Assembly: GCA_963555705.1 (NCBI GenBank) | Contig: OY743190.1 | Span: 32,718,929 to 32,782,928, forward strand | Length of the DNA stretch: 64,000 nt | Direction of reading: 5' to 3' | From: Ligustrum vulgare | Lineage: Eukaryota; Streptophyta; Magnoliopsida; Lamiales; Oleaceae | Shown: positions 1 to 10,600 of the stretch, one piece after another | Layout: the number at the start of each line of letters is the position of its first letter | How positions within the stretch are numbered: the first letter of the stretch is position 1 | Position numbers and translations under genes: made by a program | The notes under the pieces: generated by a model | What the model was told of the DNA's origin: nothing | The model's input: only the letters and a program-made list of their open reading frames with translations | The model's database searches: none

Positions 1-214
1 TAAACCATGCAAATCCAGTATGAAATAATAAAGCGTATACATAAAAAATCCAGTAGAGATGTAACCCATAGAATAGGTCAAGATAACAAACCTAAGAAAG
101 GTTAGATTCTTCAAAGAAAGTAAAGGGAGAAATATGAACCTTAGTTAATGAAAATTTGAACACGCGGGATAAGGGGAAATAATGATCAGTTCAAATAAAA
201 GTACACATTCATAC
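1..214 (-). other. MED16 intron 7 (partial)
   Basis: After the exon 7 donor (GT at 214-213 on the minus strand) no sequence matching the next conserved MED16 exon is seen before the window edge, so this is the start of intron 7. Confidence 0.75.
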
Positions 215-3200
215 CTTCAACTATTACAACAGCTATCACGGAACCACCACGTGTTGGATCAAAGGCAACAGCGGTGACCCCAGAGCCCCAGGTTGTCGTA
301 GCTGCAGATTGAGCTGCAGCCTCAGGACTCACGTATGCAGAGAAGTTTGAAACTGGTGAACAGTGAAGTGCTACCATGTCACTGTAATCTTGCTCCGTGT
401 GTTTCTTCCCTTGCTTTGCTTCTAATAATAAATACTCTTGCCAGCTAAATAAATATGCAGCCAGAGGAGCAAAACCATCCCAAGAAGGAGGATTAAGTGA
501 TGGAGGGACTTCGTTGCTCACACTGGCCTTTGGAGTAGTTTGAAAACCATTTCCAGGGCCAGGGGTAACCTCCCAAACAACAACAGTTGATGGGTTCACA
601 ATTGGAACACCTGCAACATGCATGGCACCAGAATCTGTAATAATCGCATCGGCAGCCATAATTCCACTAGGCCCAGCTCCCAACAGAGCTTTACTTGTGC
701 AAAACCACTTTGATGGTGTACCACTCTGATTAGGAGGCCATTGGGACCAATGGAGCTGAACAGAGCCCGAGGAGAAAACAGAGCACACACACAGAAAATT
801 TGGCCAACCAGCTGTTCCAAAAACCAAAGAAAACAGCATTACCTAACGAAATGTAATATGATGTTCACATCCAAATGGAAGATGACTTATTGGGAATAAA
901 AAATCAACAAATCTTATCCAGATAAATTTAAAATCACCTTCTTGAGCTACCATAGCTAGTTGCCTCAACATGACTAATTTAGTTCATTCAAATAGCAATG
1001 GTCAATGGATGCCATTCGATTTTAAGAAATTACAGTTGTCCGCTTCACTTAATTTCATTTTCTTTTGATTTTCACCTCAAATTTGTGAAATGGATGTTGT
1101 TATGATATGAGCCAGTACAAGTTCAGGTTGTATAACATCAGTGGAATTATTTCTCCTCATTACTAAGACACAAGATTTGCAAGCTTACACATAAATGCAA
1201 CTTACAAATAAAACACCCATAGAGTGCTGTTAAATCTAATGGGACACCCCAAGATAGAACCAACCTGGAGCCTGTGGCTGCTGTGAAAGGAATTTCTCCT
1301 CAAAGGTTGACTTTGCGGAACCACTAGATCTGGCAGAAAGCCACCTATACTAATTTTATGGCAAAACAAGTCACAAAATTTATGTAGATAAGCATGTGTT
1401 CAAATTTAACTAACTAGGAGATTAAAAAAAAATGCATACCGGAGAAACCCCTGATAGCCACTTTGTTACAACTGCAATATCCTGGCGCCACTCGTATTCC
1501 AGCTGCCAGTAACTGGCTTCTTTTACTAAATTGGCAGGACCCTGAATGATTAAAATAATGTGACCTCAATAAAAATATGAAAGATAATTATCTCAACATA
1601 TACCGTATGTGAAAAGAATTGTGACTGAGAATAAATATTGTCCAGTCTAAGTATTTTATTAGCAAAGCAGCAAGATGTTTAAGAAATGAAGACGTTATAG
1701 TTTCATAATTCAACAAGCCCAAGAGGGCTAGCATACTTGAGAAGACTGAGTCCAGATGGTAATTCGGCCATGAAAATTTGCTATAAGCAAAGCACGAGGA
1801 GAGGAAGTAGGTGACCACTCAATGAACTGAACAGAGTCACGTGGGGAATCTGCAAAAACATAGATGATCACAGATCACATTTCAAAAATAAAGATAGTGA
1901 ATAAAAAAAATGGAGTAACAAATTGTCAAACATATTTACATCAAACTGAACCTAGAGAATTTCAAGAACCTGATGCACAAGTTAATAAGAAGAATGATGA
2001 CAACTATGTCAATAAACATCATGAAATTAATAGATCAGAACCATCCTTCTCTAAAAACACAGTGAAACACATAAGATAAAGGCACCCATTTCAAGATTTT
2101 TTTTCTTAAAACATGAAGAATCATAAAGTATAAAGATGTCAAAAGATGAAATAACAGACTGGATAAAAGTCACAAAACTACTACAAATTTGGTTTGGCAA
2201 GCTGCTTTTTAAGTCTTCTATGATCAGCATCTCAACTATAATAACATCAAATGGTGTTAGATAAACCGGAATTCAATTTCAATAATGTGATGCCACGTAT
2301 CACTCAAACATATTCCATACTGTAACATACATATTAATGGACTTGAGACAAGTTTAGCATTGTCTTAAAATACCAGCATCAAGTTATAGGTCAAACCTGC
2401 TATAACATTAAAAACTGTACACTCGGTGGGCCGCTCTGGAATCACTATATGTATAGGGATCCAAAATGGAGGATTTGCATTCGAACTGTAAAAACAATGA
2501 AAAAATGATTCTGGCGTTATTTGTGTGTTAAAGCATTTAACATAAAAGATCAGTACATCACACATCTCCCAAATCTTGTGACAACAATGTATTTTATTGT
2601 GCCATTGGGTAGAAAACACTGAATCATCAGGTCATCTATTAGCTTACGAATAATCAATTTTACTTGAAATGACATTCCAATTGATGAAATACAACATTAT
2701 CTCGTTGGATCTTGGGTCATGAAACTTTGTATTTTTGCATTAACAATCACATCAACTATATGACAGTTATATATGATTACAGTCTAGCAATATTCTAAAT
2801 TTCAATTGATTTATTTCAAGTGCACCAGTAATGGGATTCCAACCATTAAATATATATATATGTTTTAAGTTGTAGCAACGATATGCCTGTCTGACCTTGG
2901 GATTCTTGCACAAGTTTCGGATGCACAAGCTATAGCATTTAGCTTTCCACACCAAGCAACGGCACTGGAAAATGATGATGAAATTTGTAATAAAAATCAG
3001 CTAAAATTGTGAAGTATAATTGAATAAGTTTCCCAAAGAAACATACAATGTTTTTTCTTTTTGTGCGGGTGGGGTTGGGGTTGGGGGAGAAGAAATAGAA
3101 ATAGATAACAAATAAAAAAAGTGACAAAACACTTACAAGCAAAAAAACATAAACAAGGAAATTATCTTTTAAAAATTCATCGTCCTCCTTCACCTTCTTT

Positions 3201-5339
3201 CTCCAGTAAATGTGAACTTGTGGCCAGACCATTGAAACCACTTCTTTGATCATCAAATCCCCAATATATTTTTCACTCAATAGATTAACTTCTTACATCC
3301 TAAGGTGTTTGGCAAATGGTTCAATGACCACTTGTCAGGGGCCACAACTTTGTACCATTCAGCTATTTTATTTCTTCAAAAATTTAATTGAATGGATGTG
3401 AGTTTGTGACATCCATCAAATTTTCTGCCAACCAATGTTTGAAAAACCTAGTTGAAGTTTACACCTCAAATCTACTTCACGCGAGGTTTTCAAAAAATGC
3501 CTTAAATGCCATTTATGAAGCTTATGCTTTGGGGTGTTTTCCAGATTGTTTTAGATATAACCGGCTTAGCTTTTAAGCTATTTTTATATAACCTTGAAGG
3601 TTTAAGAAGGATGATTTGGGAATCAAAGATGTGGATAATTCACTTAAAGATCTTACCAGTAGGGATGACATAATACGCCCTAGTTTGGCCCCCATTATAA
3701 TTTAATACATTTTTCTCTCTTCGTTTCAACCACACATTCTCCCATACATTTTTCTCTCTCTTACTTTTTAACCACAAATTCTTCAAAAAATCACTATTCT
3801 AAAATACATTTTCCTGAAGAAAAAAAAACTCATTTAATCGGGCATCAAGCAAGGGCTACATTTCACTATTGTTTTCTACTTCTAGTAGTTGACTATAATT
3901 TTGTTATGTTTTTAATTTGAGAACTTAATTACTACTTGATTGATCATTTTTTTTTTTTTTGAAAGACCGTAAATTTTGTTAATTTGTTGTGTTTTCAATT
4001 TAAAAAGATGCATTATGCCTATATGGATTGTTATGATCATATTTTCATATGTATATGTTTTCAGAGGCTTACACCTCGACGTTTACACCTCAGCTCACGA
4101 CTATAACATGCCTCAATATTCTATCAAGCTTTTTAAACATTGTTGCCAACAAGCAATATTTTTTTATAATATTATTAACCAATTCAAGCCTCCACCTCTC
4201 GAAGGCTTCCAATTCTAAAGAGAAAACCAATTAATGCAATGACTGAATAGCAAGACTTCCTAATCTTATCATTTCTTTCCCTTACTCTTGCATATTTCCT
4301 TAAACAGCATTATTTTCTTCTCCTCTCCTATTATAGATCATTTTATTCAATTTGTTACATTGACGAGTATCATCATTTTGCCACCCTCGCTACTACTCAT
4401 ACTCTTAAACACATATTGGATTCAACACTCATTACAGGTTTCTTTACAATGATTGAGAAGCTTGGATGAAGGTATACACCTCTAACTCACAGTGTGACGA
4501 AGAAAGTGGTTTTGTGCGTTGTGACACTTAAACATAATTACCTACTTTTAACCGAGCTAATATCTATGAAATAAAGAAACTTTCCAAGAAGTATGTCCAA
4601 GAGGATAAAGAAAGCTATTTAAGTTATAGTCACCGAAGGTGAAATATTTTCTGAAAACTTTGGTGAAACATTAGATGAAAACAGGTTAACTATGTCCAAC
4701 TGCTAATATATCAGTCATTAACTTCCCCTTTATCTTTGAATTTTAAAGCAATGCCACGATTTAAAAAAATAAATAATGAAACATGCAGTGTATATTATCA
4801 GGAAATTAAGCAAAAATGTAATTAATAAAAAAAAATCAATTTGGAAATAAAAATAATATTAAAAAAAAAACTTTAGCTGAATTGTCAAGTAATGGAACCC
4901 CCAGACTCAATATCAAGTGGGAATCACAATTAGAATTAACAAGCAATCAAATTCAAAATCACATAATTCTGATCAGATCCATCAGTTCAAGCTCAAGAAC
5001 ACAGGAAAATCACCTAAAAGTGCGGCATAGCTCCGGAACACTCATTTTATACAGTAAATTTGATTTCGGTTGCTTAAGCCTGATACTAAAAACCGTAGCT
5101 GGGTTCACCGAATTCTCTTCAATCGGATCATCCACTGATGCTGATGCCGCCTCCTTTTCGGCCATCACCACGTCCTCTTCTCCAGCACTTGCAATCTCGG
5201 GTTTATCTGAATTATTGTTCTTAACAGCAGAAGGAGAAACTTGGAGGGCAGGAGAGGATTGCTCTTCAGAGTCGTTAGCACCAGTGAGTGATGGTGCTTG
5301 TGGGGATTGATTAGACTTGATATTATTAGTATTATTCAT
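215..5339 (-). CDS. MED16: Mediator of RNA polymerase II transcription subunit 16, N-terminal part (seven exons)
   Basis: MED16 (SFR6 in Arabidopsis) is a tail subunit of the nuclear Mediator complex; in Arabidopsis it is needed for cold, defence and iron responses. I join coding exons at 5014-5339, 2896-2964, 2397-2485, 1737-1849, 1440-1541, 1265-1349 and 215-811; all junctions are GT-AG and keep one frame for about 460 residues. Diagnostic stretches are RLKQPKSNLL and MSVPELCRTF in exon 1, PFWIPIHIVIPERPTEC in exon 3, VQFIEWSPTS in exon 4, and IMAADAIITDSGAMHVAGVP, WEVTPGPGNG and TTTWGSGVTAVAFDPTRGGS in exon 7. The start is the Met at 5339, before an acidic Ser/Glu-rich leader typical of plant MED16. 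Arabidopsis MED16 is about 1.28 kb of residues (roughly 1,280 aa), so nearly two thirds lies beyond the left edge. The N-terminal half is a WD40-type propeller region. No frameshift or stop was seen. Identity is near certain; exon ends are manual calls. Confidence 0.95.
2965..5013 (-). other. MED16 intron 1 (2.05 kb), with repeat-derived stretch
   Basis: This long first intron separates the acidic leader exon from the conserved propeller exons. I see no exon in it. It is AT-rich and includes poly-A/T runs. Around 3690-3830 is a T/C-rich block with two 'accacac/acaaattct' units that resembles the dispersed repeat fragments seen elsewhere in the window (for example 35140 and 53040). The small ORFs in it show no recognisable protein. 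Confidence 0.7.
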
Positions 5340-5357
5340 TTAGAATACCAAATGACC

Positions 5358-5405
5358 AAAAACCCTAATATATAATATAGATGTGTATATATACAGAGAG
5401 AGAAA
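5358..5405 (-). promoter_or_regulatory. MED16 core promoter: telo-box, TATA-like tract and GA run
   Basis: Immediately upstream of the MED16 start are AAACCCTAA (5360-5368 on the plus strand, a telo-box) and, further upstream for the gene, a palindromic GTATATATAC (5385-5394) and a short GA repeat (5395-5403). Telo-boxes close to the transcription start are common in plant housekeeping promoters. The transcription start itself cannot be seen. Confidence 0.45.
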
Positions 5406-5639
5406 GTCGGGAAAATGGTGCGGAAAGGTGCGGATTGAAGGCGACAGGAATGACTATTGTGAATGAGATAGAAAGAAGAGATGGAATTTTGGCTTTACAT
5501 GACGGAAGTGGGGTTAGGGTTTTGTTTACACAAGGGGGCAGCCAATTGAGGTTGAGGAGATTCCATGGCAGCGTTGGAACCGGCAAGTCAACATCTTTGA
5601 CCTTTGTTTCATTTTTCTATTTTTCTTTTAGAGTGTCTT

Positions 5640-5805
5640 TGATATTTTGTTTTAAAAGAGTTGTTATAAAATAAATAGTTTAGGAGAATGGATGGTTAAA
5701 ATTTGATTGAAAATTCAAATATTGTAAGTTGACTTTTAATGAATGATTGAGATTGGATACTATAGAAAAAAGAGAAAATTTTAATGAAAACCAAACAATG
5801 GCCCA
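5640..5805. repeat. Dispersed MITE-like repeat, family A copy 1
   Basis: About 165 bp beginning near 'aaaagagttgttat' and ending near 'aaaaccaaacaatgg'. The same sequence recurs at 23080-23250 in the same orientation and, reverse-complemented and shorter, at 46265-46440 and 47265-47395. A shared core reads 'ttgacttttaatgaatg' here against 'ctgacttttagtagatg' at 23190. No coding capacity; probably a non-autonomous DNA element. Confidence 0.6.
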
Positions 5806-6109
5806 TCGGAATAGTAATAAATCGAGTCGATTATGCTGCGTTCTCCAATTTTTAATCATACATTTTACTCAAAAACACAAATAAATTTTCTCTCACTTAA
5901 TTAAATAGGCTCCGATCACATCATTCATAAACACACGGTCTTTCTAATCGCTTGACAAATCTCTCCAACCCCGTCTCTGAAAAGCTTTTCTTCGGGATGA
6001 CAAAAAAAATCGAAGGACCTGAAACAACCCGCCCTGAAAATGACCCGTCCCATCAGGTCCACGAGACGGGTTTTCCGCCCCACGGAGCATTTCAGGGATG
6101 AACCCATTT
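5806..6109. other. Intergenic, no gene recognised
   Basis: AT-rich spacer containing a GC-richer patch (about 5985-6095) with repeated 'gacgggt/acccgtc' units. The minus-strand reading frame across it matches no protein I know. The patch looks like part of a degraded hAT-type MITE, but I found no matching terminal repeats. Confidence 0.4.
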
Positions 6110-6330
6110 CATAGTGTGCAAGCTTCTTGCACAATTCAGTCAATTTAAGGTCAGTTATAACTGTTAAAGGGAGAAATGAACTCTAAATGAGCTCATTCTA
6201 TTTTGTGTGCAAGAGGAAGAAAAGTTGAAGCAGGACATAACTGAAAGTGTTCACTTGGCAAACACCTCTAAAGATAAGGGCAAGAAAACAAATAAAGAAA
6301 ATAAAGCGTTTAAGGGGCTATTAATTTTAT
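6110..6330 (+). pseudogene. copia gag fragment
   Basis: Two frames give QFSQFKVSYN (about 6130-6160) and then FCVQEEEKLKQDITESVHLA (about 6200-6260) followed by a lysine-rich stretch. These correspond to the part of copia gag just before the zinc knuckle. At least one frameshift separates the two pieces and the zinc knuckle itself is absent. It jumps directly to the integrase-RT linker, which implies an internal deletion of more than 2 kb relative to intact copia elements. Confidence 0.7.
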
Positions 6331-6334
6331 GATC

Positions 6335-6795
6335 CCACACTTAAGTCAATTTTTGAAACGGGAAATGCAACATTTTTTGAGGATGTTGAGTTTGGGGGGA
6401 GAAATAAGGTTAGAGATATTGTCTTTAAGGAATAAGTTGAGGAAGGATCGGTTTCGATTCTTATTTTTACTTTTGACAATGTGCAAGTTTTTATGCATGT
6501 CATTGATCAAGAAGCATATCCGGAACCTCAATTAGACAATATTGAAGAACCTCACATCCAAAATAAGGTAAATTTCAGAAGTACAAACTCAACAATCTCA
6601 ATAACTAAAGCCATTAAGGAGATCCACGAGAGAAAAGGAAAAAATGCTATTCCGAATAATTTAAATAGTATTTCTCCAAGAACATAAGGAAAATAATGGA
6701 ATGGTGGAAGATGGTCTAATCAATTCCATCAGGCCATGCAGGGTTCTAACTCTCATAAGTGGATTGATGTCATAAATAAAGAGTATAAGTATAAG
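6335..6795 (+). pseudogene. copia integrase-RT linker and RT start (5' half)
   Basis: Reads ETGNATFFEDVEFG-like sequence near 6355-6400, then the linker with DNIEEPHIQNK (about 6535-6565) and NAIPNN, and, after a frame change, FLQEH and IDVINKEYK near 6670-6790. This is the stretch leading into copia reverse transcriptase. It stops exactly at the gypsy target duplication ATAAG (6791-6795) and resumes at 12324. Confidence 0.75.
6791..6795. repeat. gypsy target-site duplication, left copy
   Basis: ATAAG directly before TGATGCG; the matching copy is at 12319-12323. Five bases is the usual LTR-retrotransposon length. Confidence 0.93.
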
Positions 6796-7600
6796 TGATG
6801 CGAACCCCTTCGGGGCGATGACCGAAAATTCCCACAACAATTTTAATACCAACCCAAGAAAGCTAAAGTGGTAAATAAATGGATAAACACCTTAACCCAA
6901 GTTTAATTCTAACTCAAAATTCAAGGATTAACAAACCCTAACCCAATGGGGGTCACTTAAACAAATTCCAAGGTGGCGGAAAATAAACAACAACACAAGA
7001 ATAACAATACTCAAGCAAAGTTGATTAAATTCCAAGAAGATACAAGATCAAAGAGGTTTAACCTTACCTCAAGAAGGGGGACTTCAAGCCCTAGCTCTCA
7101 AGAGCTCTCTAATGAACAAACCAAGTTATCTTTACAAATGAAAGAAAAAGAGTATATAATGTACAAAATTGGGCAAAATGTGCAAATTTCGGAAATTGCA
7201 ACAAAACCCCGTTTTTGTGGAAATTGCAAGAAAAACCCCGCTATTTCATTCCGGAGGACTTTCGGTCGACCGAAAGATAAGTTTCGGTCGACCGAACTTT
7301 TTTCGGTCGATCTCATGGTCGACCGAAACTGGACTTTCGGTCGACCTCTGCTCATCCGATACTGACTGAGGCTTGATTCAAAAAACTCTGCAGACTTTCG
7401 GTCGACCGGAATTAGTTTCGGTTGACCGAAATTGGCTGTTTCCAATTTCGTTTTCTTTTTGGCTCCAACTTGATTCTTGACTTGCTTTTCTTGATTTATT
7501 CACATTGTTTAGCCTCGAATCTTGAACCTCTTCAACTTCGGATCTCGTCATGGGTCCCACGGGTACGTGCATCGAGGTTTGACTTTCCCGATTCTCATCA
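6796..7600 (-). repeat. gypsy 3' LTR
   Basis: 805 bp and near-identical to 11514-12318. On the element's own strand it starts TGATGAGAATC and ends GGTTCGCATCA. The end of the long ORF (to 7378) lies inside its U3 region. A TATA-like TATATAC lies near 7152-7158 (element strand), downstream of the palindrome array, followed by a CT-rich stretch. Visible differences from the 5' LTR are mostly transitions. Confidence 0.93.
7260..7431. promoter_or_regulatory. Array of palindromic TTTCGGTCGACCGAAA motifs in LTR U3
   Basis: A perfect 16-bp palindrome occurs at 7260-7275, with variants at 7282-7297, 7396-7411 and 7416-7431 and partial or split copies at 7301-7329 and 7335-7346. The 5' LTR has the same array, including a second perfect copy at 12134-12149. 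The location in U3 between the ORF end and a TATA-like sequence suggests an enhancer or silencing target; alternatively it is a hairpin in the RNA. The role is inference. Confidence 0.7.
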
Positions 7601-10600
7601 TCCCCTCCCTCTTGAAAAGGATTCGACCTCGAATCTTGCTTGAATGCACTATCATGAAACTCCTTGAACTTTGATCTTGCAACATTATGGATCACAGGTT
7701 CATGCGTTGAAGTTGGACCTTCCCGATTCTCATCATCTCCTCCATCTCGAAAGAGATTCGACCTCGAATCGGCACCTACAATAAAAATAGAAAATTCAGA
7801 CACAATAAATGTAACTGAAATTTCATACTCACCGTGCAAAGTCAATTTGTAGGCGTTGCCAAAAGCTTGAGATGTGCCAACACTACAAAGTAGCATTTTG
7901 GATTTTATTTGATCGGGGGGTCGCTCCTTCCACGAATGGGAATACATCCAGCCGCCTGGGTCAAATGGAATATGCTTCCTACCATGGTTGGCATTGGAAA
8001 TACATTGTATTCCAATTCCCCTGAATGGAAGCTCGAGCCTCCTGCAAAGGGGCTTAACCAAAGGTGCATTCTCGTGCCCACCTAAACCAACTCTTTCTCC
8101 GATAAACATGTGCATAAAGTTCAACAGAGTTAATAGGTTAAAGTCACAAGCAATTTTAAGTGGAGAAAACTTGCTATTATGATGATCAATTAAATCGCAA
8201 GCAAATTTAACAACCACAAAATTAGCACCAACTTCGTGCAAATGCACGACCTCCTGAAAGAAAAGATTAGCTAGGTTGATGACCTTGTTGGTTTCATAGC
8301 ATGCAATCAAACGTGACATTTTAATTCTTCTACCAACAATCACAAAAATAGCTTCATCTTCTTTCTTTGTTCCAAGTAAACCCACTATAAAATTCATAGA
8401 AGTAGTACTCCCAGGTTTACTCATGATGGGTAAATATGTATGGAATTCTTGGGGGAAAAACTTAAATTTAGCCATTTTACAAGTTCGGCATTTACTGCAA
8501 GTGCAAACATGCTCAACACCAATTTTCAAAATAGGCCAATAAAATTGATCACATAATACCCCTAAAACCCCGTTGATTTTAAATCGCCCCATCAAACAAC
8601 TATCACGTGCCTCTCCCATTAGCAATTTGCACATGGCGCATTTAAAAAGAAACAATCCAATTTTCCAAAACAAATAATTATCATGCCCATAGAATTCATC
8701 AAAATATCGCTCACAACATGATTCATAAATGTTTAACAAATTTGGATTATTAACATGCATGCCCTTAACATGTTCAAAATAAAATGAGGGGGCATCAAGA
8801 AATGTTAGAAGTGAAGTCCTATTATCACCAAGACATCTCAATAAATTTCTCCCATGGACTCCCCTAGCTAGCAATTTCTTTAGAGAGCAAATATGCACGT
8901 CAAGCATATTTTCACAAAATAAGGATTCAACATGTCCATGCAATGTACTAAATGCAACATTTTCACACAAGGATTTGGTACTTATGCAATTGGGCACATG
9001 CAAAAAGTTGCATTTACAAATTAAGCACTCATCATGACAATGATCCCTACCACATGTGACATTTTCACAAGTCAACAACACACTTATCAAATCTATATCA
9101 AGATCATACAACCCTCTAATGTATTCACAACACAATAACCTTGCATTTAAAGAATGGTTAGGAGCATACCTCCTAGATGTTGCATTGGTTATCCCATTTT
9201 CTTTACCTCGATTGTACTCGTTGTTGTAGGAAAATGTTTCCATGAATTTCTTCCATAAGGCATGCTTTTGGAGTTCTTTGTTGCCTTGATAAGTTGGCCT
9301 CACAATTTCCTGCAACAAAGACATGACAAAACTAGGGAGGGAAGTGTCAAAGTATTCAAGAGTAAAGAACATTTCGGGGTGATCTTTTCTCTCAATTTTC
9401 TTGGTAGCACTCATCACTTCCTCACCTTTTTCTGAGGTAGAATCCTCAACCCTCGGTTCTTTTCTCACCTCTCCTTTTTCTGGAGTCATGGCTCCAACTC
9501 TCATTGCCTCTCCTTTTTCTAGGGACGTGGCCCCAACTCTCTTGCTCTCATTTTTATTTTCTTCAATTTTATCAATTGAAGGTTCTTTTGTTTTCCTATC
9601 CTCCCCTTCGTCCTCTTCTTTTTCCTTCTCCTTCTCCTTTTCTTCCTCGAATTCCTTCTTGAGCTTCATTTGGTCTTTGCATACTTCTTCTGAGCTCAAA
9701 GATAGGATCACAACCTTTTTTCCATTCATTTTGAAGCTACACCGGTTCCTCCTCCTATCAAGATTCACATTTCGCTCACATTGCCAAGGTCTCCCCAAAA
9801 TTATGTGAGTAGTGTGTAAGGGAACCACATCACATAATATTTGATCACTATAAGTACCAATGTGAAAAGTAAGAAGAACTTGTTCACTTACCCTCACCTC
9901 CCCATAGTCGTTCAACCTTTGCAATAGATAAGGACTAGGATGCCTCATAACCGGTAACCCAAATTTCTCAACTCTACTAGCACTCACCAAATTAGTGTCA
10001 ATCTCCCCATCTATCATGAGACTACATGGTCTATCATTCACTAGGCACCTAGTGTAGAAATTATCCTCCCCATGTTCCTCCATCTCATTAGCATGGGCCA
10101 AAGATTGTGGTGGCCTAGCATTCATCTCCTTCACTACTTCTCTACTTCCACTACCTTCCCTCCTATGGAATGATGAAGTCTTCATTTGCTCAATATCAAT
10201 CTTCTCATCCATCCCATTTCCACTCCTATCTATCCATTCTCTTCGTCTCCTACCCATTCTCCAATCTTCTTCCACTTCTCCACTTATACCCATTCCATGA
10301 AGTGATGAATTTTGCATTCTCACACTATCAATATTTTCATCAACTCCATTTCTCCTACCTTCTAACCCATCTCTTCTTTTCCTATTCAAACTCCCATTTT
10401 GCTTTCTAACTCCATCCCTATACACTACGTCCCCAAGATTATCCCTCACCCTTCTTCTACTACACATCATTTCTTCACCTCCCCTATTTGATGTACTCTC
10501 CCCTCTTTTTCCTAAATTTTCCAACTCACCCCTACTTTTCTCCATTTGTCTAGCCATGGTGGTTGAAAGATTTTGTAACAAGTAATTCAAATCATGAGTT

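Noticed and set aside
816..839. Met at 839 as the start of a separate minus-strand gene
   Set aside because: The true exon begins at 811 after a CAG acceptor; the residues before AGWPNF are intron sequence.
4882..5310. 142-codon plus-strand frame
   Set aside because: Antisense shadow of MED16 exon 1 and the following intron; Ser-rich composition comes from the acidic leader read backwards.
5381..5674. 97-codon plus-strand frame divergent from MED16
   Set aside because: It overlaps the MED16 promoter, has no family similarity I can see and ends in low-complexity Phe/Ser; likely chance.
5340..6110. A 5' LTR for the copia relic
   Set aside because: No sequence matching TGTAAGGATT...CTAACA is found left of the gag fragment.
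9401..9808. 135-codon plus-strand Ser/Phe-rich frame
   Set aside because: Antisense of the Lys/Glu-rich linker of the gypsy ORF.
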